A stretch of DNA of 64,000 nt from Cyclobacteriaceae bacterium (GTDB taxonomy: Bacteria; Bacteroidota; Bacteroidia; Cytophagales; Cyclobacteriaceae): assembly GCA_016786495.1 (NCBI GenBank), contig JAEUUJ010000002.1, positions 1-64,000 on the forward strand, read 5' to 3'. This document shows positions 53,157 to 62,824 of this stretch, one piece after another; the stretch's first letter is position 1; every line of letters begins with the position of its first letter. The position numbers were made by a program, and so were the translations under genes. A model generated the notes under the pieces. It did no database searches. It was not told where the DNA came from and worked only from the letters and a program-made list of their open reading frames with translations.

Positions 53157-53903
53157 TTACTTCAAAAAAATTGATGCCGGATATTTCACCTTCGTCAGGT
53201 ACAAACCCTCAGGCGAAACATTCTGCCCTGCCTGTTTGCGGTCTTTGCTGTTGATGATTGTTTGAAAATCTTTTACGGTCATTTTACCTGTTCCGATGTC
53301 CAGCAGGGTGCCGACAATGGCCCGTACCATGCCGCGCAGAAAACGATTTGCAGTGATTGTAAATTCCAGTGTGTCATTTTTTTGCTTCCATTCGGCCCAG
53401 GAGATGTCGCACAAAAAGTGGTTCACATTCGTCTTAACCTTGCTGAAACATTGAAAATCGTGTTCGCCCAATAATAACGCAGCCGCTTTGTTCATCGTTG
53501 CAACATTGGGCGATTTAAAGTAATGCAACGCCAATCCGTCCAACAAGGGATTTTTTACGAGTGTAATCCGGTATTGATACGTCCGCGAAAGCGCGGCAAA
53601 ACGGGCACTTACGTCAGGTTTTACTTTTCGGATTGATTGAATCGAAATGTCTTTGGGCAGCAGCACATTCAACCGGTGTTGGAAATCTTTTAACACAATA
53701 GATTTCTCAATGTCTGCATGGAAGAACTGCTGTTCGCAATGCACACCGGTGTCGGTTCGGCCGCTTCCGATAATTTCCGTCTTCGTTCCTGTTAAGGTGA
53801 AAATTGCTTTTTCAACCACTTCCTGAACCGTAACCGCATTGTGCTGCGTTTGCCAGCCTTTGTACTGAGTTCCTTTATAAGCGATTTCAAAAAAATACCG
53901 CAT
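53157..53903 (-). CDS. truA: tRNA pseudouridine(38-40) synthase
   Basis: 248 aa. Catalytic Asp in GSGRTDTGVHCEQQFFH, with the family's start YFFEIAYKGTQYKGWQ and RFLRGMVRAIVG. It modifies U38-40 of the anticodon stem in many tRNAs. Upstream of and probably cotranscribed with the ABC gene. Confidence 0.95.
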   Translation of the reverse strand: MRYFFEIAYKGTQYKGWQTQHNAVTVQEVVEKAIFTLTGTKTEIIGSGRTDTGVHCEQQFFHADIEKSIVLKDFQHRLNVLLPKDISIQSIRKVKPDVSARFAALSRTYQYRITLVKNPLLDGLALHYFKSPNVATMNKAAALLLGEHDFQCFSKVKTNVNHFLCDISWAEWKQKNDTLEFTITANRFLRGMVRAIVGTLLDIGTGKMTVKDFQTIINSKDRKQAGQNVSPEGLYLTKVKYPASIFLK

Positions 53904-53966
53904 GGTTGAAAAACTTTATTGGCTTCAGACTTTCAAAGGTGTACAGGGTGCTTTTTATTAACGCGG

Positions 53967-54743
53967 TTACTTTACCTGATCGCATTTCCTTTCGAGCAGA
54001 CTTTTCATTTCCAAAATTTCCAACTCCATTATCTTAAATACTGCTTTTTTCCGGGCATTGGAGTTAAGGTGTAAAATCGCTTCGTTGAGAAGCTTTTCCC
54101 GGATCGCATCCGGCATCGGTGAATTTTTCTGCAATTTATTAACATCTACCAGCGAGGTGTCCAACTCGGCCTGCACAAAATCAATCTGCGGAAAACCGGC
54201 TTCCAAAAAGTCTTTCGAGGGTTGCAGGTAGCTGTCCAGGCTGGCATCTGCCACAATATCCTGGATATCGCCATAACCCGCGAGCACAGCATAATAATTC
54301 AGTAATTTTTTCTTCAGCTCAAGGTCCCGGATAATTCCCAGTTTGCCGCTCGACTTCAAGTCATCAAATGCCGAGAGGCTGGGTTTGAAGTTGAACCGAA
54401 TAAGGCTGATGGAATTCCGCATTGCATTGGCAACCTCGGCACGATTCACACGATCCTGCTGCAAAAGATGTATGGTTTGATTGACCCATTGAATACGCTC
54501 CTGATCTTCTTCAACCAATTTCCGCAACAGAATTTGATCCTGCGTTACGTCTTCGAGAAGCTTACAATAATATACACGCTCCAGTTGCCGGTCTTTATGG
54601 GCTTCATTCCAGTTGTTGATCTGCAACGCTATAAGAATACCGATCACTACCAGCACGATTTCCCCGATAGCATAAAGCACGTACTTTTTAACTTTACCGC
54701 CCTCCATGGTTTTTTGCCGAAGTTTCCGAAAGAATGCAATCAT
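53967..54743 (-). CDS. DUF6090 family membrane protein
   Basis: 258 aa from ATG 54743 (a GTG one codon earlier is possible). One TM (~25-42: YALGEIVLVVIGILIALQINNWNE in family form, here YAIGEIVLVVIGILIALQIN), then a cytosolic or periplasmic helical domain with the family's W-N-E-x-H-K-D-R and FNPSLSAFDDL-type motif (RFNFKPSLSAFDDLKSSGKL). Widespread in Bacteroidota; function unknown. Overlaps the thiolase gene by one base (TGATG). Confidence 0.85.
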   Translation of the reverse strand: MIAFFRKLRQKTMEGGKVKKYVLYAIGEIVLVVIGILIALQINNWNEAHKDRQLERVYYCKLLEDVTQDQILLRKLVEEDQERIQWVNQTIHLLQQDRVNRAEVANAMRNSISLIRFNFKPSLSAFDDLKSSGKLGIIRDLELKKKLLNYYAVLAGYGDIQDIVADASLDSYLQPSKDFLEAGFPQIDFVQAELDTSLVDVNKLQKNSPMPDAIREKLLNEAILHLNSNARKKAVFKIMELEILEMKSLLERKCDQVK

Positions 54744-55936
54744 CACATTCGTTCATAAATGATGGCTGCTCCCTGTCCTACTCCAATGCACATCGTGGCG
54801 AGGCCGTACCGCACGTTTCTCTTTTGCATCTCATGAATCAGCGTTGCGCTGATCCGCACTCCGCTACAACCCAGCGGGTGACCAATTGCAATCGAACCTC
54901 CGTTAACATTTACGATGTCCGGATTTAACCCGAGGTCGGAGATACACGCCAACGCCTGTGACGCAAATGCTTCGTTCAATTCAATCAATCCGAGATCAGA
55001 TACTTTCAGCCCTGCGCGCTTCAGCGCTTTTTGTGTAGCGGGTACCGGACCGATGCCCATGTGAGCCGGATCAACCCCGGCTACTGCCATCGATACCACT
55101 TTCGCGAGCGGCTTTAGATTATACTTCACTACGATGTCTTCGCTTACCACCAACGAGGCCGCTGCTCCATCGTTGATCCCGGATGAATTACCGGCTGTCA
55201 CTGTACCGTCGGGTTTGAAAGCGGGTTTTAACGCAGCAAGCTTTTCGAGTGAGGTTGCACGCGGATGTTCATCGCGATCAACGCGTAACGTTTCTTTTCC
55301 TTTTGATACCGGAACCGGAATCAGCTCGTGTTCAAATTTCCCTTGTTCAAATGCCCGTTGATAGCGCTCTTGCGACTGAAGTGCAAACTGATCCTGCCTT
55401 TCACGACTGATCTTCCACTTATCCGCAACATTCTCGGCCGTTTCGCCCATCGAGTATGGGTGGTAAAGTTTTGACAGCTTCGAGTTGATGAATCTCCAAC
55501 CCATTGTGGTATCGAAAATTTCCGCCTTACGGGAAAACGCTTCCTCTGCTTTCGGCATCACAAACGGTGCGCGGCTCATGCTTTCCACTCCGCACGCGAT
55601 AAACACATCGCCATGGCCGGTCATAATTCCGCGTGAAGCATCCATGATTGCCTGCAAGCCGGAAGCACACAACCGGTTTACCGTAACGCCTCCGATGTGC
55701 ACGGGCAGACCCGCGAGTAACAACGCCATACGCGCAACGTTGCGATTGTCTTCACCGGATTGATTGGCAGCTCCCGCAATCACATCTTCAATTAATTGGT
55801 GGTCGATAGCGGGGTTACGTTCGATCAATGCTTTGATCGCATGTGCAAGCAGATCATCGGGCCGAACAGATGCCAGGGCACCGCCATACTTACCAATCGG
55901 GGTACGAAGAATATCAATGATGTAGGCTGTTTTCAT
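54743..55936 (-). CDS. Acetyl-CoA C-acyltransferase (thiolase), PcaF/FadA-like
   Basis: 397 aa from ATG 55936 (three residues shorter than the longest frame). Thiolase nucleophile RLCASGLQAI, His in GGSIAIGHPLGCSG, second Cys in CIGVGQGAA. Degradative-type thiolase that releases acetyl-CoA from 3-ketoacyl-CoA. The block MSRAPFVMPK is typical of 3-oxoadipyl-CoA thiolases, but the substrate cannot be fixed from sequence alone. Confidence 0.93.
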   Translation of the reverse strand: MKTAYIIDILRTPIGKYGGALASVRPDDLLAHAIKALIERNPAIDHQLIEDVIAGAANQSGEDNRNVARMALLLAGLPVHIGGVTVNRLCASGLQAIMDASRGIMTGHGDVFIACGVESMSRAPFVMPKAEEAFSRKAEIFDTTMGWRFINSKLSKLYHPYSMGETAENVADKWKISRERQDQFALQSQERYQRAFEQGKFEHELIPVPVSKGKETLRVDRDEHPRATSLEKLAALKPAFKPDGTVTAGNSSGINDGAAASLVVSEDIVVKYNLKPLAKVVSMAVAGVDPAHMGIGPVPATQKALKRAGLKVSDLGLIELNEAFASQALACISDLGLNPDIVNVNGGSIAIGHPLGCSGVRISATLIHEMQKRNVRYGLATMCIGVGQGAAIIYERM

Positions 55937-55973
55937 ATCCGGCAAACGGCAGAATTAAGCCGCTTAGATTTTG

Positions 55974-55981
55974 TAGTTTTG
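55974..55981 (+). promoter_or_regulatory. TAnnTTTG -7 box for the DUF4293 gene
   Basis: TAGTTTTG, 20 bp before the ATG at 55994. No TTG at 17-23 nt upstream. Confidence 0.4.
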
Positions 55982-55993
55982 CCGGCAAGTTAA

Positions 55994-56455
55994 ATGAACC
56001 TCAATATGTGGCAAAGAATTCAAACGGTATTTCTGGCAGTGGCCGCAATAGCATTGCTTGTGGCGCTTGTACAGCCGCTCTGGGAAGCCCGCGTGGGTGA
56101 AGAAAAGATCATTCTCACACCTTTTTATCTGTTACAAAACAACCAGTACGTGTATTATCCCTACGCGCTTACGGCAGTGTTAACCGTAGCCGGATTGACC
56201 CTTACGCTATTAACGATCAGGCGATATGACAACCGCATGGTTCAGATGAAACTGGGCCTTTTCAACACGCTGATCTTAACAGCTGTAATGGGTTGCATCG
56301 TAATTTTTGTATTGAAACTCAATAAGCAATATCCACTGGCCCAAAATGGTGTTGCGATGTATTTTGTTTTCGCAGCCGTGGTTTGCAACTGGCTTGCGGT
56401 TCGGTTCATCCGGAGGGATGAAAAACTTGTACGTGACTCCGAACGATTGAGGTAA
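55994..56455 (+). CDS. DUF4293 family membrane protein
   Basis: 153 aa, four TM spans (~8-27, ~52-75, ~90-110, ~120-137). The N-terminus MWQRIQTVFLAVAAIALLVA and the C-terminal RFIRRDEKLVRDSERLR are the typical DUF4293 pattern. The family is confined to Bacteroidota and has no established function. It lies 12 bp ahead of the S41 protease. Confidence 0.88.
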   Translation: MNLNMWQRIQTVFLAVAAIALLVALVQPLWEARVGEEKIILTPFYLLQNNQYVYYPYALTAVLTVAGLTLTLLTIRRYDNRMVQMKLGLFNTLILTAVMGCIVIFVLKLNKQYPLAQNGVAMYFVFAAVVCNWLAVRFIRRDEKLVRDSERLR

Positions 56456-56467
56456 GATCGGGTTTTT

Positions 56468-58462
56468 ATGCGTTGGGGATCGGTTGGTTTGCTGGTGATC
56501 TTTTTCTCTGTAGTTGCCTACGGGCAAACAACCAATCGTTGCGAAAGAGCCAACGCACTGATCACGCTTATTCAAAAAAATCACGTTCAGCCCATTCCGG
56601 TTAATGACGAATGGTCGAAGCGTGTTTTTAACAATTTCTTCGATGAACTCGATCCTCAACACCTCTATTTTACCCAAAAGGATCTCGACACATTCGCCTC
56701 ACAAAAAACGCAGCTCGACAGTCTGGTAAAAATCAACAAGCACTGCGCATGGGTAAGCTCGGTCGGTGAGTTGTTCAAACAACGGGCAGCCGATTATAAA
56801 ATCTGGCTTGAGCAGGCCTTCAGCAAATCGTTCGATTATGCTGCGCGTGATCAGTTCGATCTTGCCAATTTCCCGTCAAAAGGTTTTAGCGCCTCACCCC
56901 AGGCGTTGGATTCGTACCGCAAGTCGTATCTCAAATTTTTAATTCTTATGCGCATGTACGTGGAGCGCGTTGCAGACAGTTCCGCACGTGAACTTTTGTC
57001 GTACGAAACCTTTGCGCGAAAAAACATCCGCAAAAAAGAACTGCAGAAACTGGTTGAAATTGCAGACACAGGATTTGACGCGTATACCAGCAACGCATTT
57101 TTGAAAGCCATTGCACTGGCGTACGATCCGCACACCACGTATATGTCAGAATCCGAGAACGAGTCATTCAACGAACAATTGAGCGATGAAAATCTTTCGT
57201 TCGGATTCTCGGTATCGGAAAACCAAACCGGATCGTTTGTGGTGAGTGAAATGATCCCGGGCGGGCCAGCCTGGAATTCAAACGCCATCCGCGAAGGTGA
57301 CATTCTTTTGAGCGTTTCTCTTCCCGACAACCGCGAACTGCACACGATGGATTATGAGATCGATGACTTTATGGCGGCCATCACTTCTCCAACCATCAGC
57401 AAGGCAACGTTCACCTTTCGCCACACCGACGGGGAGCTCACCAAAATTGAACTCACGAAAGAAAAATTACGCTCGCTCGAGAATACGGTTTCAGGATACG
57501 TGTTAAAGGGCAGTAAAAAAATCGGGTACATACCGCTGCCCAGTTTTTACTTCGACCGGGGCAAAGCATCCGGTGGTGCTGCGGGCGATGTTGCCAAAGC
57601 CATTATCAAACTCAACAAAGAGAATATTGAAGGATTGATTCTCGACCTTCGGTCGAACGGTGGCGGATCGGTTGAAGAAGCTATCGACCTTGCCGGAATT
57701 TTCATTGATTTCGGGCCGGTGATCATGTATAAAAATTCCGATCAATCGGTTTCTGTTTTGAAAGACATGAACCGCGGAACAATTTACAATGGCCCGCTCA
57801 TCGTGATGGTGAATGGCTTTAGTGCATCCGCTTCTGAGTTACTGGCCTCGTCACTGCAGGATCACAAACGCGCCTTGATTGTGGGCGGCCGGACACACGG
57901 CAAAGGAACCGGACAGCATGTTGTTCCGCTGCCGGGAAGTACTACGGAATTTGCGAAAATCACTTCCGTGAAGATTTTTCGCATCAATGGAAAAACCTTT
58001 CAGCACCGCGGTGTTATTCCCGACATTCTTCTCCCGGATGTAACGCAGAGTTTGGGCGACCGCGAAGAAAACTACACCTATGCGCTGCCGTCAGACTCGG
58101 TAACAAAAAAAGCATACTACACTCCGCTGGCAATGAAAACATTTACCCCGTTCGCGGAAAAAAGTATGAAGCGTGTGGAGCAGTCGCCCGCTTTTCTGGG
58201 CGTAAAAAAATTGCAAGCGAATCTTCTGCAGCCGGTTCCCCTCGATCCGGCAGGATTTATTCAATACATCAGCAGGCCTGACCGTGTGGAAAATGAAGAT
58301 CACGGCACGTTTACCGTGACCAACCCGGGTTTTGACAATCCGCTGTTTGCCGTTGACGGCTTCAGCAAGGCCCTGCATGAAAAATCGGTGAAAGAAATCG
58401 GGGAGAGTTTTTATATTCAGGAAGCTTATAACATCCTGATCGATTATATTTTGCAAAAATAG
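56468..58462 (+). CDS. C-terminal processing (Tsp/Prc-like) periplasmic protease, family S41
   Basis: 664 aa with a signal peptide (SVGLLVIFFSVVAYGQ). PDZ domain ~225-310 (GFSVSENQTGSFVVSEMIPG), catalytic S454 in FSASASELL and K479 in RTHGKGTGQH. The Ser-Lys spacing of 25 is as in E. coli Prc (S430-K455). It degrades or trims proteins with exposed hydrophobic C-termini. The long C-terminal tail (~540-664) is of the DUF3340 type found in Prc. Confidence 0.93.
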   Translation: MRWGSVGLLVIFFSVVAYGQTTNRCERANALITLIQKNHVQPIPVNDEWSKRVFNNFFDELDPQHLYFTQKDLDTFASQKTQLDSLVKINKHCAWVSSVGELFKQRAADYKIWLEQAFSKSFDYAARDQFDLANFPSKGFSASPQALDSYRKSYLKFLILMRMYVERVADSSARELLSYETFARKNIRKKELQKLVEIADTGFDAYTSNAFLKAIALAYDPHTTYMSESENESFNEQLSDENLSFGFSVSENQTGSFVVSEMIPGGPAWNSNAIREGDILLSVSLPDNRELHTMDYEIDDFMAAITSPTISKATFTFRHTDGELTKIELTKEKLRSLENTVSGYVLKGSKKIGYIPLPSFYFDRGKASGGAAGDVAKAIIKLNKENIEGLILDLRSNGGGSVEEAIDLAGIFIDFGPVIMYKNSDQSVSVLKDMNRGTIYNGPLIVMVNGFSASASELLASSLQDHKRALIVGGRTHGKGTGQHVVPLPGSTTEFAKITSVKIFRINGKTFQHRGVIPDILLPDVTQSLGDREENYTYALPSDSVTKKAYYTPLAMKTFTPFAEKSMKRVEQSPAFLGVKKLQANLLQPVPLDPAGFIQYISRPDRVENEDHGTFTVTNPGFDNPLFAVDGFSKALHEKSVKEIGESFYIQEAYNILIDYILQK

Positions 58463-58467
58463 TTTTT

Positions 58468-59499
58468 ATGAGAGGCTTTTTTCTGACGCTCGTTCTGGTG
58501 ACGGGCATTTTATCTGCGTACGCACAAAGTGAAGCTTACCAGTATCTCGAAACAATCGGTAACGAGTTTCAGGAGATTTCACAAAACAGCATGAGTTACA
58601 CCAGCGCAGCTTCACACGGGAAAAGCGCCCGGAAAGTTGAAAAAAGACGAACCGAGCTGATCAACAGTATTAAAGCAGCAGAAACCCGCATCCGCAGAAT
58701 GAAACCTTTTGCAGGCGATGCATCCCTGCGCGATTCGGTGGTAGCGTATCTCGTGATCGACCGCATTGTGATGACCGAAGATTACGGCAAGATTTTGAAC
58801 ATGGAAGAAATTGCAGAGCAGTCGTACGATGCAATGGAAGCTTACCTGCTGGCAAAAGAGAAAGCCGAAGAGAAACTTGAGGCCGCATACGATCGCGTGG
58901 GTGAGCAGCAAAAACTCTTTGCCAACCGCAACAACATTAAAATTGTGGAGGGCACCAGCAAGCTCGGAAAGAAACTTGAGAAATCAGGCCGGGTGATTTC
59001 CTATCACAACAAAGTGTACCTGCTGTTTTTCAAGAGTTATAAAAACGAAGCCTACCTGATGGACGCACTGAATAAAAAGGATATCAGTGCCATGGAACAA
59101 ACCAAGAACACACTGCTGATGAGCGCTGAACAGGATCTGGAGAAACTTGGTCCGATACCGGCATTCAATGGCGACAATACGCTTAAAACAGCATGCCAGC
59201 AGATGCTTGCTTTTTATAAAATGGAGGCTTCACAGAAAGTACCCGAGATGGTTAACTTCCTGTTGAAACAGGAGAATTTTGAGAAGATGAACAAGGCTAT
59301 TCAGGCCAAGCGGCCGTCTGACCGCAGCCTGACGGATATCGACAACTACAACAATGCGGTAAAAGAATTTAATGCCGCGGTGGATAAAGTTAACGCCATG
59401 CACAACGACTTGAACAAAAAGCGCAGTACGCTGCTGGAACAGTGGAATAACGCCAGCGAGAATTTCCTGGACAAGCACGTGCCCAAACACAACGGTTAG
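58468..59499 (+). CDS. Secreted coiled-coil protein (LIC11966-like surface protein)
   Basis: 343 aa: signal peptide MRGFFLTLVLVTGILSAYAQ, then almost entirely amphipathic helices with Lys/Glu-rich stretches (LAKEKAEEKLEAAYDRV) and no cysteines of note. The architecture resembles the LIC11966-type surface protein family, a tentative match. It lies 6 bp downstream of the S41 protease and is cotranscribed with it, perhaps a substrate or partner. Confidence 0.75.
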   Translation: MRGFFLTLVLVTGILSAYAQSEAYQYLETIGNEFQEISQNSMSYTSAASHGKSARKVEKRRTELINSIKAAETRIRRMKPFAGDASLRDSVVAYLVIDRIVMTEDYGKILNMEEIAEQSYDAMEAYLLAKEKAEEKLEAAYDRVGEQQKLFANRNNIKIVEGTSKLGKKLEKSGRVISYHNKVYLLFFKSYKNEAYLMDALNKKDISAMEQTKNTLLMSAEQDLEKLGPIPAFNGDNTLKTACQQMLAFYKMEASQKVPEMVNFLLKQENFEKMNKAIQAKRPSDRSLTDIDNYNNAVKEFNAAVDKVNAMHNDLNKKRSTLLEQWNNASENFLDKHVPKHNG

Positions 59500-59520
59500 G
59501 CTGACATCCTGTCATTTTCG

Positions 59521-59567
59521 TACCTTTGGAATACTATTTGAAATCCTGCCTGCTCGCAGGATTTTTT
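59521..59567 (+). promoter_or_regulatory. htpG leader: TAnnTTTG box followed by hairpin
   Basis: TACCTTTG at 59521-59528 is followed by an 8-bp stem aatcctgc/gcaggatt (59542-59563, loop ctgctc) and a T-run, 20 bp before the htpG ATG. The hairpin terminates the upstream gene, or acts in the htpG leader if the box is used. No TTG at the preferred spacing (ttag at 59496). Confidence 0.5.
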
Positions 59568-59585
59568 ATTTAACACACCATAACT

Positions 59586-61484
59586 ATGTCAACTGTTCAG
59601 GAAAAAGGGACTATTTCCATCCATACCGAAAATATCTTCCCGATTATTAAGAAGTTTCTCTATTCGGACCACGAGATCTTTTTACGGGAACTGGTGAGCA
59701 ATGCTGTTGATGCCACCCAGAAATTGAAAAAACTTGCATCGCTGGGTGAATTCTCAGGCGAGCTGGGCGACCTGACGATTGACGTATCGTTCGATAAAGA
59801 GAAGAAAACCATTACCGTGAGCGACAAGGGCCTCGGGATGACGGGTGAAGAAATTAAAAAATACATTAACCAAATCGCCTTTTCGGGCGCGGCCGAATTT
59901 GTTGAAAAGTTTAAAGATAAAACCGATGCGAAAGACATCATCGGGAAATTTGGTCTTGGCTTCTACTCCGCGTTCATGGTGGCCGACAAGGTTGAGGTGA
60001 TTTCAAAATCCTTTAAAGAAGGCACCGAAGCTGCGCGCTGGGAATGTGATGGCTCAACAGAGTTTGAATTGAGCACGGCAACCAAAGCAGAACGCGGAAC
60101 GGATGTAATCCTTCACATCAATGCTGATTCGGAAGAATTTCTGGATGAGTTCCGGTTAAAAGGCATTCTTGAAAAGTACTGCAAGTTCCTTCCTGTGCCG
60201 ATCAAGTTCGGCACGAAGAAAGAAAGCGTTGAAGATGGCACCGATGCAGAAGGCAAACCTAAATTCAAATCGGTTGACGTTGATAACATCGTTAACAATA
60301 CCAACCCGATCTGGACGAAATCGCCCAACGACTTAAAAGACGAAGACTACCTAAGTTTCTACCGCGAATTATATCCGTTCAGTGAGGATCCGTTGTTCTG
60401 GATCCATTTGAATGTTGACTATCCGTTCAATCTTACCGGTGTTCTGTATTTCCCAAAAGTGAAGAACGATTTCGAAATGCAGAAGAATAAAATCCAGTTG
60501 TACTCACGTCAGGTATTCATTACCGATGAAGTGAAAGACGTTGTGCCCGACTTCCTGATGTTGCTGCACGGGGTACTCGATTCGCCGGACATTCCGCTCA
60601 ACGTTTCCAGAAGCTATCTGCAAAGCGATTCGAATGTGAAAAAAATCAGCACTCACATCACCAAAAAGGTTGCCGACAAGCTGAACGAGATGTTCAAAAA
60701 AGATCGTGCTGATTTTGAAAAGAAATGGGATGACGTGAACCTGTTCGTGAAGTACGGCATCATCAGCGATGAAAAATTCTATGATCGCGCGAAAGATTTT
60801 TCGCTATTCAAAAACACCGACACCAGGTATTTTACACTCGAAGAATACAAGGAAAAGGTTAGTCCGGCACAAACCGACAAAGACGGCAACGTGATTTACC
60901 TGTACGCTTCGGATGCCGGCAAGCAGGACAGCTTTATTCAGGCGGTAAAAAACAAAGCATATGATGTGCTGGTGCTAAACGGTCCGCTCGACAACCACTA
61001 CATCAACACACTTGAACAAAAGCTTGAGAAAGTTCAAATCAAACGGGTTGACAGCGACACGGCCGACAAGCTGATCGATAAAGGTGAAAAAATCGAAAGT
61101 GTGTTGAGTGACTCCGAAAAAGAACAGGTTAAAACTGTATTTGAAAAGGCCGTCAACAACAAGAATATGAACATCACGGTCGAATCGCTCGCCCCGGACG
61201 AGCTGCCCGTAATTATTACCATGAGCGAATTCATGCGCAGGATGAAAGACATGGCGAAGCTTGGCGGTGGCGGCTATGCATTTATGGGTTCAATGCCCGA
61301 TCAGTATGCAGTTGCCATCAACGGAAACCATGCAATTGTTCAGAAAATCCTGAAGGCCGAAAGTGATGAGCAAAAAGCTACGCTGGCCAAGCAGGCATTC
61401 GATTTAGGGTTGCTTTCGCAGAACATGCTGACAGGCTCAGATTTGACGAACTTCATCAAGCGCAGCATCAGCCTCGTGGGATAA
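59586..61484 (+). CDS. htpG: Molecular chaperone HtpG (Hsp90)
   Basis: 632 aa, typical length. N-terminal GHKL ATPase: EIFLRELVSNAVDA, DKGLGMTGEE and GKFGLGFYSAFMVA. Middle and C-terminal dimerisation domains complete (LNVSRSYLQSD). ATP-dependent chaperone for late folding and stress. It is separated from upstream genes by a hairpin. Confidence 0.97.
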   Translation: MSTVQEKGTISIHTENIFPIIKKFLYSDHEIFLRELVSNAVDATQKLKKLASLGEFSGELGDLTIDVSFDKEKKTITVSDKGLGMTGEEIKKYINQIAFSGAAEFVEKFKDKTDAKDIIGKFGLGFYSAFMVADKVEVISKSFKEGTEAARWECDGSTEFELSTATKAERGTDVILHINADSEEFLDEFRLKGILEKYCKFLPVPIKFGTKKESVEDGTDAEGKPKFKSVDVDNIVNNTNPIWTKSPNDLKDEDYLSFYRELYPFSEDPLFWIHLNVDYPFNLTGVLYFPKVKNDFEMQKNKIQLYSRQVFITDEVKDVVPDFLMLLHGVLDSPDIPLNVSRSYLQSDSNVKKISTHITKKVADKLNEMFKKDRADFEKKWDDVNLFVKYGIISDEKFYDRAKDFSLFKNTDTRYFTLEEYKEKVSPAQTDKDGNVIYLYASDAGKQDSFIQAVKNKAYDVLVLNGPLDNHYINTLEQKLEKVQIKRVDSDTADKLIDKGEKIESVLSDSEKEQVKTVFEKAVNNKNMNITVESLAPDELPVIITMSEFMRRMKDMAKLGGGGYAFMGSMPDQYAVAINGNHAIVQKILKAESDEQKATLAKQAFDLGLLSQNMLTGSDLTNFIKRSISLVG

Positions 61485-61523
61485 CCGGAAAAATAATTTC
61501 GGTTATCTTTCGTTCAGTTATCT

Positions 61524-62345
61524 ATGCTCAGGTATATTCCTTTTGCGGTTATCTTGTTTTTGAGTTTCCCGGCTGCGCTCATGGCCCAGGAAACCGAACC
61601 GGAAGATCAGCGCTTCACGGTAGACACGCCCGTGAACCTCGATTTTTTGAAGGAGGAAAAAGTTGAGGAAGCTCCCAAAAAGAAGAAGGTCAAGAAAAAA
61701 GTCTTCTACGGGATAAAAACCAAAAAGGGTTTTGCCCGGAGAGGTTCCGGTACCCGCGTTACCTACGAACTTTTCTACTACCTGAAAAAGCCTGAGATGC
61801 CCAAGACGTTCGTGCGTGACATCTACTACTACGACTACGCGCGCAGGGAAGTAATTCGCACCAGTAAGTTCGATCCTAAAAAGGGAGTTCTCCTTCACGG
61901 CCCGTATAAGCGCGTGATGAATCAGGTTATCCTGGAGTCTGGTATCTTTTACAAGGGCACCAAGCACGGACGATGGATGACATACAAACAAGACAGTACG
62001 CTTACCGATAAAGCGTTGTATTTCCGGGGCTGGCCGAAAGAATCTCAGGTAACCTACTACGATCCGATGGAACGCAAAAAAGTAAAAGAGATTACGCCCA
62101 TCGAGTTTGGTGAGAAAGAAGGCTTCTACTACATGTTCCATGAAAACGGTTTGATTGCCGTTACGGGTGAATACAAGTGGGGAAGAAAAGTTGGCAGTTG
62201 GGTTGAATACTATCCCACCGGAAAAAGAAAGAAACTTGTTACTTACTCAAAGGATCCGTTCGACAAAGACGTAATGCCGTATGTTAAAACCGAATGGAAC
62301 GAAAAGGGCAAGGAAATCTACCGGAATAATAAAATGGTGAAATAA
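61524..62345 (+). CDS. Secreted YwqK/MORN-like repeat protein
   Basis: 273 aa with signal peptide (YIPFAVILFLSFPAALMAQ). A Lys-rich linker (PKKKKVKKKVFYGIKTKKG) is followed by repeated units of the type 'G-x-W-x-x-Y-x-x-x-G-x-x' (GRWMTYKQDSTLTDKALYFR, GSWVEYYPTGKRKKLV) as in YwqK-family toxin-antitoxin-like or MORN proteins. Bacteroidota often carry several such envelope proteins. No enzymatic motif. Confidence 0.8.
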   Translation: MLRYIPFAVILFLSFPAALMAQETEPEDQRFTVDTPVNLDFLKEEKVEEAPKKKKVKKKVFYGIKTKKGFARRGSGTRVTYELFYYLKKPEMPKTFVRDIYYYDYARREVIRTSKFDPKKGVLLHGPYKRVMNQVILESGIFYKGTKHGRWMTYKQDSTLTDKALYFRGWPKESQVTYYDPMERKKVKEITPIEFGEKEGFYYMFHENGLIAVTGEYKWGRKVGSWVEYYPTGKRKKLVTYSKDPFDKDVMPYVKTEWNEKGKEIYRNNKMVK

Positions 62346-62402
62346 ATCATCACCGGCGTAAAAAGTACAACCGAGAGATTCGGCAGGAGCGTACTGAATT
62401 AT

Positions 62403-62432
62403 GGGATTCTTCGCTATCGCTCAGAATGACAA
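62403..62432. repeat. REP-like dispersed repeat
   Basis: gggattcttcgc..gcagaatgac-type sequence: gggattcttcgctatcgctc followed by agaatgacaa. Similar 'gattcttcgct...cgctcagaatgac' elements recur in many bacterial genomes as short intergenic palindromes (from memory). It sits between the YwqK-like gene and the convergent yraN stop. Confidence 0.65.
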
Positions 62433-62783
62433 TCAGTAGAACGCATCCTCAAAGTGCACGATCTCCGGGTTAAGCCCCGTTTTCACTGACACAATGTCAA
62501 ACCGGATATTTCCTTCATATCTATTCTCGTAGGTGTATTGCTCCGCTGCGCGGATAACCGTTGCTGCCTTCCGTGAGTCTACAAATGCTTCCGGTTCACC
62601 GTAAAAGGAATAACTCCGCGTTTTCACTTCCACAAAAACAATAAACGATCCTTTCTTTACGATCAGGTCAATCTCGCCATGTTTATGCCGATAATTGCGA
62701 ACGAGAATCTCGTAACCCTTGCTCCGCAGATAGTCTGCTGCACTTTCTTCACCAGCTTTACCGGTTTTTGCTCTATCATTCAT
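62433..62783 (-). CDS. yraN: YraN family endonuclease-like protein
   Basis: 116 aa. Restriction-enzyme-like core HGEIDLIVKKGSFIVFVEVKTR, with the D-x(n)-E-x-K residues, and the start KTGKAGEESAADYLRSKGYEIL. The family is linked to RuvC/FtsK-era genes but its role is unsettled. It is divergent from the isomerase gene. Confidence 0.92.
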   Translation of the reverse strand: MNDRAKTGKAGEESAADYLRSKGYEILVRNYRHKHGEIDLIVKKGSFIVFVEVKTRSYSFYGEPEAFVDSRKAATVIRAAEQYTYENRYEGNIRFDIVSVKTGLNPEIVHFEDAFY

Positions 62784-62812
62784 GGTGATCGGAAATCATA
62801 TTTCTAAAATCG

Positions 62813-62820
62813 TAAATTTG
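62813..62820 (+). promoter_or_regulatory. TAnnTTTG -7 box directly before the isomerase gene
   Basis: TAAATTTG followed by C, starting 12 nt before the ATG at 62825, the same distance as at dihydroorotase (30370). A leaderless transcript is predicted. Confidence 0.5.
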
Positions 62821-62824
62821 CAGC

